A stretch of 64,000 nucleotides of DNA, taken from contig CM034301.1 in the NCBI GenBank assembly GCA_019925795.1, positions 46,897,783 to 46,961,782 of the forward strand, written 5' to 3'. Both the position numbers and the translations under genes were made by a program. This document shows, in pieces, positions 1 through 12,047 of this stretch. The stretch is from Dendrobium chrysotoxum. Taxonomy: Eukaryota; Streptophyta; Magnoliopsida; Asparagales; Orchidaceae. Each line of letters starts with the position of its first letter. Position 1 is the first letter of the stretch. The notes under the pieces are model-generated. The model did no database searches. It was not told where the DNA came from and saw only the letters and a program-made list of their open reading frames with translations.

Positions 1-1936
1 TTAATAATACCAAGAGACATCACCTTTAAGAAAAACAAGAAAGAAAAAAATGTCCAGTCTACCTCTTAGCATTGTGGCGCTAGTTTGGAAAGCTGTGACG
101 CTCAGACCTCTGATCCCGATATGGCTGCCGATGTTGTGGCATTTTAACCCGCAGCGCTACGACACTCCACAGCACTGCAGTGCCAAATCTAGAGTGTTGT
201 GGCTATAATAACCCTTATTTTAACTTTGCAAAATTTTTTTTGGTGTTATTATAACTCCAAATCGGAAACCGTCTTTGTCATAGCATTTTGATTGTAGTAT
301 TTTAATTGCACGAATTTTTTGTAATTTTTAGGCACCGGTGAAAATCCTTAAGAAATTGATACCTGTCGGTCCAAGTAAAGATTTCGGGACCGTCAGGTGT
401 CTGTTTTGCAAACTGATTTCACCGATATTTTTTAAATAATATGTTTTATTTTATGGAATTTTTCTGTAATTTTTGAAGTACTAAAATAATTTATTTGAAT
501 TTTTTATTAAAAGAAATTGATTAAATAAATTATATAATAAAAATATATTATTTTAATAAAATATCTAATGTCACTTACTATAACTTTTTTAAATCTATTT
601 TATTCTTCATAAATCGACAAACAGAGGATGAGTTAAGGGATTAGAGAGAAAAGTTAGGAGAGAGAAAAAAGAAATTAAGATTTAGAGGCTGCGGAGCGAT
701 TTTCGTTAGTCAGGCCAGTTGAGATATTTGCTCGTCTCGCTATAAGGAACATTTACCCTATTTTTGATTTCAATCATTTTATATTTTTAGTATTTTTTGA
801 TCAAATTTGTGTTTTCGTTACCGAAAAACGTGAATAACTTTTTGTATGTTATAGACATCATGGTTATGACCATTTTTAGTATTTATTTGAGATTTTTCAC
901 TGGGTGATTTTGAAAATACTGAGATTTTTATCTACCTAAAATTTTATTTTAACGTCTAAAAATAGTAGTGTAGTACAATAAAAGTATTAAAACATCGTTT
1001 TATATAATTCCTGGTATTTTGATAATTTTTTGAAAATGTGTATTTTTTCTAATATGATTTTTGTTTTCTATCGTTATGACATTTTGACATTTATGAATTA
1101 AGATCAATTATGTATTATTTGTGCAATGCATTAAAAATTAATGTGGATATGCCGCTTGAGTAATAGATGGTCACTATTATTGTTATAGTATTGTAATAAT
1201 AATGTGCATGTGTGAAATAAATAAGTAAATACTGGTTGTCCCGTTGGTTAGAAATTGATTGACCTGTATAGGATGGTGTGTTGACCTCATTATTCGAGGT
1301 CAGTTTCCCCATAATCCATATCTAGCTTCTAGGTCTTCGTAACCTAGCATAGATGTCCCCTACAGGATTTCCTTTAGGTGGATACCTAATGACGTAGCAT
1401 TGACTCGGCCTCCCTAATTTGACCTAAATCGTCTCATTGGTCACTGTTAAATTTCCAGTTGAGTTGAAATTTGAGTTAATTGTAATTGATTTGATCGAAC
1501 AAATTTAATTCGGCAACGTCAGATCTAAGTCAACTCAATTCGAGTTTGACTTAAACCCGACGTCGTCATTGATCATTAAATTGAGTCAATTGAGCCCAAT
1601 TTAATTAAAATAATTTTGATTAATAATCAAATAAATTTATTTAAGCCTGATCGAGTCATCTTTGACTCGCCTCAAGCCCGAAATTATTAAAATTAATTTG
1701 ATTATTAATTAGATAAATTTAAACAAGAGAAATCAAGTCGATTCGCCTCGAATCGAACTCAATTTATGGCTCGTCGGTTCCGATCGACTCAAGTTAATGT
1801 GACCAATTCAATTTCGATCAAATTAGTATATCATTTAGCTCAAATCAAACCCAACTAATCCAAACAAATAAAAATCTGCAGCTTTGCCATAGATATGGAT
1901 CGAGACTTCTATAGGATTAAGCAAAGGCATGGATAA
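1..1936. other. AT-rich intergenic DNA with a short CG-word patch
   Basis: No gene is recognisable. Bases 60-215 are unusually rich in words such as GCGCTA, GTGACGC, GCAGCGC and CACTGCAG, set in AT-rich DNA. The same style of island recurs at 18.5, 19.75 and 56.8 kb. Bases 1430-1850 are filled with variants of AATTGAGTC and GACTCGCCTC. The region is probably decayed non-coding retroelement sequence; no ends were found. Confidence 0.4.
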
Positions 1937-2420
1937 GTGTGCGGTTATGGGATGTTCAAATTCCCTCCGACAATCTCCTTCTTCTCTCTAATTTCGGAAA
2001 CTGCCCAGGTCTCCCTCTCATTCGCAGAACCCCCAACCCGTCGCCTCTGGTTGGTGCGCCCAAGGAAGACAAATCGAAGCCCTCTCCGATCCCTCTCATT
2101 CGCGACAGGCAAGCTCTCTCTTCCTCTCTGGATTTCGCAAAGCCCGTATCCTCTCCAGTTCAAAAAACCAAAACTCCCTGCCTCGCCTCCCTCTGGGTTC
2201 GCACGATCCAGGAAGAAACCCCCACTTCGCCTCCCCCAGTTCGCAAGAATCCCCGCTCCCTCTCTCTGGCTCGTTCGCAAGAGCCCCCAGGCGAAGACCA
2301 AAAGTCCGACCTCCTCTCCGTCTTCCTCTGGCTCGTGTGAACAGCAGTCTTAATCGAGGTCCTCACTTCCTCTGCCCTAGTCGATCAGCCCTAGCCGAGC
2401 CCTCTCATCCTTGCGATAGG
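1937..2420. other. Pyrimidine-rich stretch, possible leader exon, unrecognised
   Basis: About 480 bases are strongly C/T-biased on the plus strand and much richer in GC than their surroundings. Open frames exist on both strands (plus 1937-2353 and 1939-2340, minus 1945-2301). This is what low-complexity composition produces, and none resembles a known protein. A word close to CCCTCTCATTCGC occurs twice (near 2010 and 2091). The stretch ends in GATAGGTATAT, which would suit a splice donor, so a 5' leader exon of an unseen plus-strand gene or retroelement is possible. No function is assigned. Confidence 0.25.
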
Positions 2421-3089
2421 TATATATCTTTCTTCGTTTGTGTTCTTCATTTCTTGCATTACCTTTCTGATTTTCTTTCTCACATATTTCTATCATTAGC
2501 TTGCTGATTTGATAAGCAAGATATGGAAGGTTTCAAGATTTCTTGACTGAAAATTAAAGGAGATTTCTTTGTTTTGTTTGCCTGAGTTTTCTTGCAAGAC
2601 AATGTTCTTTGGGTTTTCTTTGAAATAAAGTTGGAATGGCATGAAGTTTTTCTCCTCTCTTGAAAGTATACGAGTTGTTTGGATCATTTCCTTACAGATA
2701 AATTAATAGTTGGTTATAAATTTCGTTCTTATTATGATTTTGATAAATGTTGAAGCATACATTGATTATGTGATGTGAGGACACTTCCTGGCATATTAAA
2801 TGTATCATGGCGTTGGTGATTTCAAGAGGTTTCTCAAATTAATTTGTCTCTAACTCGAGCTCTCTTTTATTGGATGAATAGACATGATATGAGTTATACG
2901 TGTTTTCTTTGGTCGAATATTGAAATCATAAGATGGAGATGATGTTCATGTTTTAGAAAATCATTTTTGCGCATATCAATACAAACTTCACATCTATGTA
3001 TACTTCTCTTTGCACTTTGGTACTCACAAATTTATTTCTCATTATATGTATGTATATATGCATTTAATTGTAGTTTCATTGGGTTATAC
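2421..3089. other. Non-genic AT-rich spacer
   Basis: No coding, RNA or repeat structure was recognised. If the preceding C/T-rich block were an exon, this would be its intron. Confidence 0.3.
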
Positions 3090-4305
3090 ATATGTTTTAG
3101 ACAAAATGTGAGGAAGGTTTGTGTAAAGTGATTGACAACATTTCAAGTATATGATTTAAAAAAAAAAAAGTGGGAAAGTGTGTGTTTTGAAAAGTGGAAG
3201 AATATACGATTTGGAAAGTAAAAAAAAATGTATGTTTTAAAAAGTGAAAAATGTATGTTTTGAAAAGTATATGAGAGTGATGTTGGAAAGGTGAAATGCT
3301 TTGGAAGTTAGAACATGTGGACTTTGAATGGTGAGATGTATAAATTTTGGAAAATACAGCATGTGTATTTTGAAAAATGTGTGGGTGTGTGTGTTTTGAA
3401 AAGTAAAGAAGTAACATGTGTTTATCTTAAAAGGTGATGTGTGTGAAAGATGAAGAGTGAAGTATATAGTTTTGAAAGGTAAAGTATTTCGATGAGCATG
3501 TCTTTCGAAAGATGGATTGTATGTGTCTTGGCGAACAAAGCGAAATGTGTTGGAAAGTAAAGTATGCGTGGGTAAGTATATGAATTGTAAAAATGGAATA
3601 TGTAAATGTGGTAAAAATGAATTATGTGGATTTTGAAAAGGTATTGTGTGAGAAAGATGAAAAGTGAAATGTGAGGTTTTGAAAGGTGAAGAATTTTGGA
3701 AAGTTTGTGGGCCGAAAAGTGAAGTGCTTTGTAAGTGTGTATGTCTTAGAGTGGGATGCTTTGGAAAGTACATGTTTTGAAAAGTGTGTACGAATGATTT
3801 TGAATGGTAACTTGTGTGTGTTGGAAACGTGCATTGGGAATTGAAACGTGTAAAGGTGTATTGAAAGGTGAATTTGTGTTGTGAAAGTAAGTGTATTTGT
3901 GTATCTTTTGGAAAGTAAAATGATGTGTTTGAAAAGTGGAATATGTAAAGGTGAAATGTGTGTGTTGGAAAGGTGCATTGGGAATTGAAACGTGTAAAGG
4001 TGTATTGAAAGGTGAATTTGTGTTGTGAAAGTAAGTGTATTTGTGTATCTTTTGGAAAGTAAAATGATGTGTTTGAAAAGTGGAATATGTAAAGGTGGAA
4101 CAGTAAATTGTATGTGAGTGATTTTGGAAGTAATGGGTGATATTTGAAAATGAGAAGTGTGTTTGTGTGTGTTTTAAGAAGTGGAGAAATGTGAATTTTG
4201 TGAAAAGTAAAAGTGTTGGTATTGAGAGGAGAAGTATTTTGAAATGTGTGGGTGTAGAGGAATGAATTTGTTGAGTGTTTATAAGAAAATGAAAGTGTAA
4301 AAGGA
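3090..4305. repeat. Degenerate GT/GA-rich minisatellite
   Basis: The plus strand is made almost wholly of variants of TGTGTTTTGAAAAGTG and ATGTGTTGGAAAG at irregular spacing of roughly 20-40 bases. The plus strand is strongly depleted of C. Because of this bias the minus strand stays open for 357 codons (3237-4310), giving a protein of almost only F, H, T, S, N, P and L. I read that frame as a composition artefact, not a gene. Confidence 0.75.
3813..4097. repeat. 144-bp tandem duplication inside the minisatellite
   Basis: Bases 3813-3953 repeat at 3957-4097 with almost no differences (one visible change, AAACGTGC against AAAGGTGC). The period is exactly 144 bases, so it keeps any reading frame. 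Its near identity shows that it is much younger than the surrounding degenerate array. Confidence 0.85.
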
Positions 4306-7229
4306 AGCAATGTCCCTCTTTCTCTCTCTCTACCCCTCTCTTTCTCCTTCTTCTACTACTCTACCTTTCTTGTGCCTCGAGGTGAATGCTAAAAAAATAA
4401 ATAGTACGCTATCAAAAGTGAAAAGTTCAAAAGGTAGACAGCTTGTGCCGGCCTTCAAGCCCGAAGAAAGGTACGTTTTATTTTTAGTAAACTTCAATTA
4501 TTTCATTAATAATTATTAAATGTGCTTCTAACCACTATTTTTTTGTCTTTATTTGCATGAACTGTGAGGAACGGTACCAATCAAGTGAACAAGAGGAAGC
4601 AGATTAAATGTGTCAGTCACCTCTATCCAACAGGGTAGAGGTGCTATGGGCGAAATCCACCGGGTTATAGCCCCCGGTGTTGTAAGTTTTCTTAAAACTT
4701 AGAAAGCTCCTAGGAGGCCATGGTGTGTTTTGGGCGAACTCCTCTCCTATAGGTCCCTGTAGCAACTTCAATTTTATTAAAATCACTTTATTTTTATTTT
4801 AGATCCTTAAACTCCTTTACACATGCGCAATGTCCTGAGGGTTAGTAATAACAAACTTTTCATCCCATACAATATTAGTGACATTTAAGGATAAAAATTA
4901 AGGACTGAGTCTTAGAGAATTTAGACTTAGGTTGCATGCACACTTTAAGATAAAAAACACTGAACATAGAAAACTTAGTGACATCTCACTTTAGGTTTAG
5001 TAAATATCTTTAACCCAAAACCTTAAATTTAAACATCAAATCCCTTGACCCCTTCAACAAAACTAAATTCAATCAACTAAAAAAAAACTTCAATCAATAA
5101 CTGATCTAGGGCATATCCAAACCACATAGCCTACAGCATACACTTAGGTTTATTTGATAGGATAACCGACTCTAGCTTTAGGTTAGGCCGATGTTTACTT
5201 TCTTGCTGTTGTGTGATGGGCTTTCTCATGGTTTTCATTGCATACTTGTATGATTGATGTGAGTGTTTATTTTCTTTTACTGCTATCTGTGAAATGATGT
5301 GATGGGCGATAGATTACCCATAGGATAGGAACGATCTGGATGCTCACATAATCTTCTGCAGGTGGCCATGCTTGTGCAGGGCCAAATTAAAGGGGGCAAA
5401 TTAAAGATTTAAATTAACATAAAATTTCTGCAGGTGCTTCAGAAAATGTTAAGCCCCCTTAAAATTAAAAGAGCATGGCCAAGTGTGGCTGATAAATTTA
5501 ATATGAATATATAATTGCTTAGGAATGATTTTATTATAAATGTCTAGGATAACCCTGCAGGTGTGTCTAGATTTTTTTTTTCTTTCTGGGATGTAATGTA
5601 ATGTAAATATATTTTGTTAAAGTTAAGTGTTGTGAAGGTGATTCAAAAGTGGGATATCACACCCAACTCAGAATCCAAAGAGAGGAGAATGTCCCTTAGG
5701 GGAGTATTCTCTTCTATTTGGAAAGCCAAGTTAGGGTGGTTCTAATATCCAAAGAGAAAAGAAAATACCCCTTCGGGGATGAGTTTCTTTTCATTTGAAT
5801 ATCCAGGCCCGATAGACCCAAGGAGCTCATAGCGGATCCAAGGAGTTCGTAGCGGATCCAAGAAGCTTGTAAAGGAAAAAAAGACAAAGAAATGAAGATG
5901 AAGAAAATGAAGAAATGAAGATAAGAAGAAAAGTATATCCCATTTTGAAATCACTTGCGTCAGTCTTAGGATTAGAATCCGGGTTTGTTGTCAGTGGTAC
6001 CCTGCCACTTTACTTTTTCAGCAGACCCTGGGTTGTAAATAAAACTGGACATTGGACATTATATTTTGGATAATTTAATTTGAGTGTTTACATTATTTGT
6101 GCAGTAGTTTTTTTTTAGGACTCTTGCATGCCATGTTTTGTTTTAGCCTGGATACGAATCGGAGTGTTTTTTTAGTAAGGATCACGATAAAACTTTTTCT
6201 ACTTGAAATTTAAAATAAAATTTGTAGGCTCACATAGAAACTCTAACGAATCTAAGAAGTAAGCTCGGACCGCCAAGAGTCAGCATAAGCATATTATTAC
6301 TTTCTCTTCCTTGTTAGGTACCTCCCCGCCTGCGGGTTCTGGCAGACCACCTGACCTATTAGGGTGCAGTTCTGTCAAGGGGATGTTGTGCAATCTCTAG
6401 GGAAAAATTTATTTTCTAAGCCTGATTTTAAAACTGCTTCATAAATCATTTTATGCATTCGAGTCAATTAGCATGCATTGCATTAGATACAAATTAAAAG
6501 AGTCTAAAATTTTAATTGCATTATGCTCTCAGGTATCATTTACCCTACATAAGTAAAGGGGCCAATTAGGTTTTGTCTTAGATGTCGGCCCCGATTCCTC
6601 AAAACTTAAATACCGTCCCTACCCATCTTTCATAAAAGACTGGACACATGATTTTAAAACGCCTAGGTGGTTAGCTGGCTCCCCAATTCAGGCCGGGGTA
6701 AGTCCATATTTGCACTTCATTAGCTAGGTTCGGGTCACTACTTTGTAGTACCCAAATTAGATTTAGGTTCTGATGCAGATTTGTGAATCTTAAGTCCTCA
6801 TCCTTCGGGAATAAAATCCCAAATTTCTAATAAAATATCAATTCAAACCTAAAAATTTCTCTCTTAAAATGTAAAGCCCAACATAGGGTAGATTGAGGTT
6901 GCCTCTGAGCTTCTCAGAATCCGGCATCTCCTATTTTTCTTCCTTTGACTCGTTAATAACTGTTCAACGTTGAGCTATCTCCTTGAAAATTCTTATTTCT
7001 TTCCTTGTATTCTACTTTGTAATCAGAGGGTACGAAATCACTGCTTTAATCGAGAGTTTTCTTAGGAGTACCGCTCCTAAGATGTAATTAACTATAGGGG
7101 CTTGCCCCTATAGGGATTTGAGAACCCCAGATTAAAATAAACATTGTTTTATTTTTATAAAATAAGGAAAAAATCTTTGGGAACGCAGACATATTTTAAA
7201 ACCTCATTTCTAATTTTAAATATATTTAT
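4306..7229. other. Non-genic repeat-derived DNA with inverted repeats
   Basis: No gene is recognised. A 69-codon frame at 4310-4519 starts in a CT-run and ends in KGRQLVPAFKPEERYV; it matches nothing I know. Bases 4655-4680 hold a hairpin of CACCGGG with CCCGGTG. Bases 7043-7140 resemble 17330-17430 in sequence and in two successive hairpins, which suggests that both loci carry copies of the same non-coding repeat. Confidence 0.4.
7061..7113. repeat. Two adjacent perfect inverted repeats (hairpins)
   Basis: Hairpin one, 7061-7081, has arms CTTAGGAG and CTCCTAAG with a 5-base loop. Hairpin two, 7092-7113, has arms CTATAGGGGC and GCCCCTATAG around TT. A homologous pair lies at 17350-17371 and 17380-17401. 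Confidence 0.8.
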
Positions 7230-7655
7230 AGAATATTATTATTATCTTTTCAGGTAATATAATATTCTATTTATTATATTCAATTTTAGAAATGATGACT
7301 TTTGTAAAACACATTCTTTCTTTTGGGTGTTTTTGAAGAATGTTATGTTCGTCTTTTTAGATGATACAATATTCTCCTTATTACACCTAAATAAAGGGAT
7401 GGATGAACTTTTTAAAATTATATTTTTATTTTTAAACACATTCTACAGAATTTCATGTTCATCTCTCGAGATAATATGTTATTCGTAGAATTGTGTTTGA
7501 CTATAGAAATATTATTTTCTAAAACTCTATTTTGATATTGAATCCATTATAGAATATTGTGTCAGTCTCCTGAGACTGTACATTATTCTTAATGCAGTAT
7601 TCGATTACAAAATAGGAGAAATCAAAATCTGCGTGGTGACATAAATTTTCCCACC
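7230..7655. repeat. About 107-bp degenerate tandem repeat, four copies
   Basis: Copies start with AGAAT at 7230, 7337, 7447 and 7551 (spacings 107, 110 and 104). Each then has a TC-rich centre with dyad symmetry, clearest as AGTCTC/GAGACT near 7568, followed by an ATATTCT-like word. The copies are strongly diverged. Confidence 0.6.
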
Positions 7656-8821
7656 ATGGTGGGCCGACGAACTTTCCTTTAAATATTATTGTTTGGTATT
7701 ATCCTCTACTAATTCACGTGATACATTAGTTAGGAGTTATAAGGAGATTATTATTATGTCTACGGAAAAAGAGTGACGACTCTATTTACTGAGCCAATGG
7801 TTTACTGACACTAATACTAACACTGAAAAATACAATGATAGCTAGGACTTCTTAGTTGTTTAGTATGACTACTGAAATGCATGCTTTTGAGATATTATTC
7901 TTATTATTGTACGAATTTATTGTTATTATACGTATTTATTGTTATTATATTATTCTACTGCTCCCTACCACTAGATTATTACTTATATAGATATTGATAC
8001 TATTTGATATTACTGATTCACTGTACAATAAATATGTGACATACTGAACATGTAAAATATTGATTTGATACTGATATAAAATAACTGGATAGCATGTGTA
8101 CATTCCTATATGATTTTACTGCATCAATTTGATTTTAATAGTCTTTACTGATGTTTTAATTTGATACTTTATTCAATTTTTTTACTGATTGGCATTACGG
8201 ATATGACGATTACTTTATAGATTTGATACTCATACTGATTTACTATTTTATAGACTTCCATATATAGTAATTTACTATTTATAGATTATACTACTACTGC
8301 ATATGAATTTTACTATTTCTATATTGATTCAATGATCATATGAATGTAATTGTTATAATTTGATTGTTGACATGCATATTGCTCTTTTGTCGTGCTTTGA
8401 ATTTAATTATAGGTTTTGGTGACCTGCTGAACTTTTTAAGCTCATTATATGTGATTAAATAATTTCATATCATGATAGGGGAATAGGAGTATGAGGTTGG
8501 TCAGGATTCTTCAGGTTCAGTTTCATTTTATTTTTCTTTTATACTTAGGATATAATAGTTATGTGAATGTATAAATCATAAGTATTGTATATAATTTTTG
8601 GGAATGAATATATATGTGTACATTAATATTTTGATTTGAATTATAGAATCTATTTTGATGTTTATTACTCATAGATGATATTAGATAGCTTTCGTTGTTG
8701 CTTATTAAAAGATTAAAAAAATAATTCTTTCAATTTAGATTCTGCGGCATCACAATGGCACTCTGCATTCTGTTGTTTCTCCCAGCAAACTTTGCAGCAT
8801 CAAGATGCTGCTTGGGAACAC
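7656..8821. other. AT-rich non-genic DNA
   Basis: No gene is seen. Bases 7900-8350 repeat words such as TTACTGATT, GATACT and TTATTGTTATTA in a loose, irregular way. Confidence 0.4.
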
Positions 8822-8931
8822 AGCGCTAGGGCTCTCGGGTACACAGTGTTAGGGCACTCGAGTATACAACACCAAGGCGCTTGGGTATACAGCACCAAGG
8901 TACTCGAGTATACAATGTTGGGGCGTTGTAC
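8822..8931. repeat. 23-bp tandem repeat, about 4.8 copies
   Basis: Units begin at 8822, 8845, 8868, 8891 and 8914, each close to AGCGCTAGGGCTCTCGGGTA followed by a short CAC or TAC end. Differences between units are mainly C/T and G/A transitions. The flanks (8738-8821) hold similar GC-rich words. There are no spacers, so it is not a CRISPR array. Confidence 0.85.
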
Positions 8932-9225
8932 AAAATTTTTTTTTTAACCAAAGCAGGGGGAGGACCTTGCACCTTCCAACGAGCATGAGAAATTGACTTG
9001 AGATCCGAGGCAACAATACAACCCGATTGATCAACACAATCAGATTCCACACAGAACTAATAATATGAATTGCTAAATTTCACTATAAGAATAGCTAAGT
9101 CAATATTAAATCTCTTACATTAATTAATTAAACTTTTTTTAACTTTATTAGGATTTAAATCTAAGTGGATTATCAAGACTAAACTCATACATCATAACAT
9201 AAAAATATTAGGAAAGAATTGAAAC
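8932..9225. other. Non-genic spacer
   Basis: Nothing is recognised except AT-rich sequence that could be former intron next to the sugar transporter exon. Confidence 0.3.
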
Positions 9226-9852
9226 ATGTGTGATGAACATCTGCAAGCATGCTTCAAGCAGCAGCACCCTTCTCCCAGCTCTATCCACCAACATAATTGA
9301 CACTACAGTTGAAATCACATTAATTGCGCCGATAATAACCATCAAAAGAAGCGCAGCCTCGCTCTTAAATCCAAAGGTCTCAAACAGCAATGGCACGTAG
9401 AACATGATCACATTGATCCCCGTCAACTGGTTAAACACATGTATAGCCATTGAGATCACCAGCAGCGGCCGGCTCGACCGCTCAATTAGCCGCCCAAAAG
9501 GACAATTAACCAGTCTAGCCGCCTCACCGGTGGCTACGATTTTCATATACTCATTGTCAACGTTTCTAGTACCTCGTATCCTTTGGAGGACAGCGATCCC
9601 TTGCTCATAATGGCCGCGCTCAATGAGGCTTGCGGGTGTCTCGGTGATGAAAACAGAGCCAAAGCAGAGGATGATGACCTGAAAGCCAGGGAGACCGAGG
9701 GAAAGGCGCCATCCCCGTGGATAAAACTGCGCAGCGAATTAGTTCACTGCTTTGGCGATGAAGATGCTTGTGGTGATGTTGAGTTGGAAGAGTACGTTGA
9801 GGGATCCGCAAAATTTTGGAGGTGATGTCTCCGAGAGAAATAGAGGAACTGA
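9226..9852 (-). pseudogene. Sugar transport protein (STP, H+/monosaccharide symporter) exon fragment
   Basis: Read on the minus strand, one frame gives about 209 codons of a plant STP-type major facilitator protein. It begins SVPLFLSE and passes through LNVLFQLNIT and GWRLSLGL, then ETPASLIERGH at the end of the first half, the loop with LIERSSRP, FNQLTGINVIMFY, and the signature VDRAGRRVLLLEACLQMFI. These match the middle of the roughly 500-residue family: helices 4-6, the central loop, and helices 7-8. Codon 38 is a stop (TAA, 9739-9741), where the family has tyrosine. A CAG acceptor precedes the first codon and a GT follows the last, so this looks like a single former exon. The rest of the gene is not in the window. 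It lies 180 bases from a copia LTR. Confidence 0.88.
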
Positions 9853-10030
9853 CTGCACTCTTTCGTGTGAAAGAAGAAGCCTAGTATATACTCTTAACTC
9901 AACCGTTTGTCTGTTTCATGCACTTCTTACACATGGACAAAGCCAATCCCAAACTTGAACAAAAATTTTGGCCTGATATGCTTCTCAACTAATTATTTTG
10001 AAATAGTATGTGGAAAGAATGGGATGAGAT

Positions 10031-10253
10031 TATTAACAGATAAGCATAAGGAGACACATATTTAGTATTAAGTCTTATACAGCTGTCATTTCTGTTAAAG
10101 ATATATACGGACGTCTATTGTAAAGTCTATATATACTCATGTTTACCTAGAGGAAAAGGGCAATATGCAGAAAATATTTTCTTAGTCTCTTGTTCTCTTC
10201 TTATTGTTCCTTTGCTATTTTCTCTGCCAGCTTAACCGCATTACAAGTTAACA
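10031..10253 (+). repeat. 5' LTR of the copia element
   Basis: It is 223 bp, begins TATTAACA (the canonical TG mutated to TA) and ends GTTAACA. It pairs with 14530-14753. Confidence 0.93.
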
Positions 10254-10265
10254 TGGTGTCAGAGA
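10254..10265 (+). promoter_or_regulatory. Primer binding site, initiator tRNA-Met
   Basis: TGGTGTCAGAGA directly follows the 5' LTR and differs from the usual TGGTATCAGAGC at two of twelve positions. Confidence 0.85.
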
Positions 10266-10338
10266 TCTTCTGTGAAGGTTAGCAATTTTTTTCCCCTTTC
10301 CCTTTCCATCTGCTTCAACTTTACGTGTTCACCGATCC

Positions 10339-11290
10339 ATGGCTGGATCATTCACCTCCCCACCTACGGTGGATTCAAACTCCTCTTTCATTTCAATCAC
10401 CATTCCTCCTCAACTCAAGTTCTTGATGAGTAATATCAAGAATCTCATTCCTAACTCCTTAGCTGCGGATAATTACCCATTATGGCGTTCCCAAGTAGAA
10501 AAAATTTTCAAAGCCAATGGATTCAAAGGCTTTCTCGATGGCACATCTTTGTGTCCTCTATCTCAAGTTACTCCAGACCACTCGTCTGCATCAGGTGCTA
10601 TGACTCCGCATGAAATTTGAACACTCACAGATCAAAATCTTGCTCCTGCGTTATATTCAATGATTTCACCATCAATCTTACCATATGTGCTCACCTTAAT
10701 GCACTGTCATGACTTATGGATGACTCTTGAGCATCATCTTCAAGCTACGACGAGGTCCCGGATCATTCAGTTGAAGAATGAATTGCATCACCTATCGAAA
10801 GGCGATAAAATAATGACGCAATATCTTCTTGATGTAAAATCCAAAGTTAATGCTATACAGGCCACCGGTAACACCATCGATCCAGAAGACGAGATCCTGT
10901 ACATGCTCAATGGCCTTCCCTCCTCGTATCAGTCTTTTAAAATGGCGATACGCACGAACCTACAGCCGCTAAATCTTGATGATCTTTATAATCTTCTATG
11001 CAGTGAAGAGCAGATATTAACCCATAAAGCAATGAAAGATCTTCAATCTTTGCATTTGACGGACAACTCCATCGCACTTGCTACACCTTGTGGCCGAGGT
11101 TGAGGAAGATACAATCAATCTCGAGGAAACAGAGGTCGTCGTTCTTTTCCACTGACTGGACGTGGAGATAAAAATCCTCATCATAACACAATCTTCAGAT
11201 CTGTAACAAGATGGGTCACTCCGCCCTTCGCTGTTGGTATCGAGCTGATCTACCCATCCAACTCGGCGCTGTTTTCTGCACCAAATACGG
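10339..11290 (+). pseudogene. copia gag (capsid) remnant
   Basis: It starts MAGSFTSPP and continues with NYPLWRSQVEKIFKANGF, a capsid opening shared by plant copia elements (the retrotran_gag/UBN2 type). Later come LYSMISPSILPYV, the coil with RIIQLKNELHHL, and EILYMLNGLPSSYQSFK. In-frame TGA stops interrupt it at 10618-10620 and 11101-11103. A zinc-knuckle remnant, ICNKMGHSALRC, is readable only in a neighbouring frame near 11205-11240 and has lost its first cysteine. No working nucleocapsid could be made. Confidence 0.9.
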
Positions 11291-12045
11291 CTCGTCATGC
11301 AGGTTGGTTTCTTGATAGTGGCGCTTCATCGCATCTCAAAGCTGATCCATCTCAGTTGAGTGCAACCAAGCCCGATACAGGTTCTTCTCAAGTAGTTCTT
11401 TGCAACGACCAATAACTTCCAATTCAAAATACAGGTAAAGGACTCCCGCCTACTCCCACAGGTACTCTCTATCTTCACAAACTTCATCACATTACAAATC
11501 TTTCTTTTAACCTTCTTTCAGTTCATCAGCTAACTACTGACAATAATTGTGTTGTATCTTTTTCATCACACAGCTATCAAATCAAGGATTTGAAGAATCA
11601 TCTCCTTCTTCTTCAAGGGCCCTGCCATAATGGTCTATACAAGGTCCCCTCCACCTCCAAAACTCCGCATCTCGCTCTACTTTCAGCAAAAACCATTCCT
11701 GACTTGTGGCATAACCGTCTCAGGCATCCTGCTGTTACAGTTTTACAACACTTAGCTCGTTCTCATTCAAATATATGTACTTCTCTCAATACTACATGTA
11801 ATACATGTTGCCTTGCTAAGAGCAAACATTTAGCTTTTCCTCAATCTACCTCTCATGCTACTATACCATTTCAACTTCTGTATTCTGATATTTGGGGTCC
11901 TTCCCCGATTCCTTCTATACAAGGCTATCGATACTTTGTTTCGTTTATCGACTATTACACCAAATATTGTTGGATTTTCCCTATTTTTCAAAAATCTGAA
12001 GTTACGAAAATATTTTTAAACTTTCATAAAAGTATCAAATGTTAA
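11291..12045 (+). pseudogene. copia protease and N-terminal integrase remnant
   Basis: WFLDSGASSH near 11305-11335 is the copia aspartic protease site. A stop follows at 11413. The frame at 11590-12045 then carries GPCHNGLYKV, the histidine of LWHNRLRHP and the CNTCCLAKS cysteines (the HHCC zinc module). It next holds LLYSDIWGPSPIPSIQGYRYFVSFID, with the first catalytic aspartate of integrase, and ends in a TAA at 12043. Confidence 0.9.
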
Positions 12046-12047
12046 TT

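Noticed and set aside
1937..2366. Overlapping open frames on both strands
   Set aside because: Four frames are open at once in C/T-rich sequence. Low complexity explains this, and no protein similarity was seen.
3237..4310. Minus-strand 357-codon frame as a gene
   Set aside because: Composition is limited to a few residues, it lies wholly in a degenerate repeat, and it resembles no family; it is explained by the lack of C on the plus strand.
8822..8931. CRISPR-like array
   Set aside because: The 23-bp units are directly adjacent with no spacers, in a eukaryotic genome.
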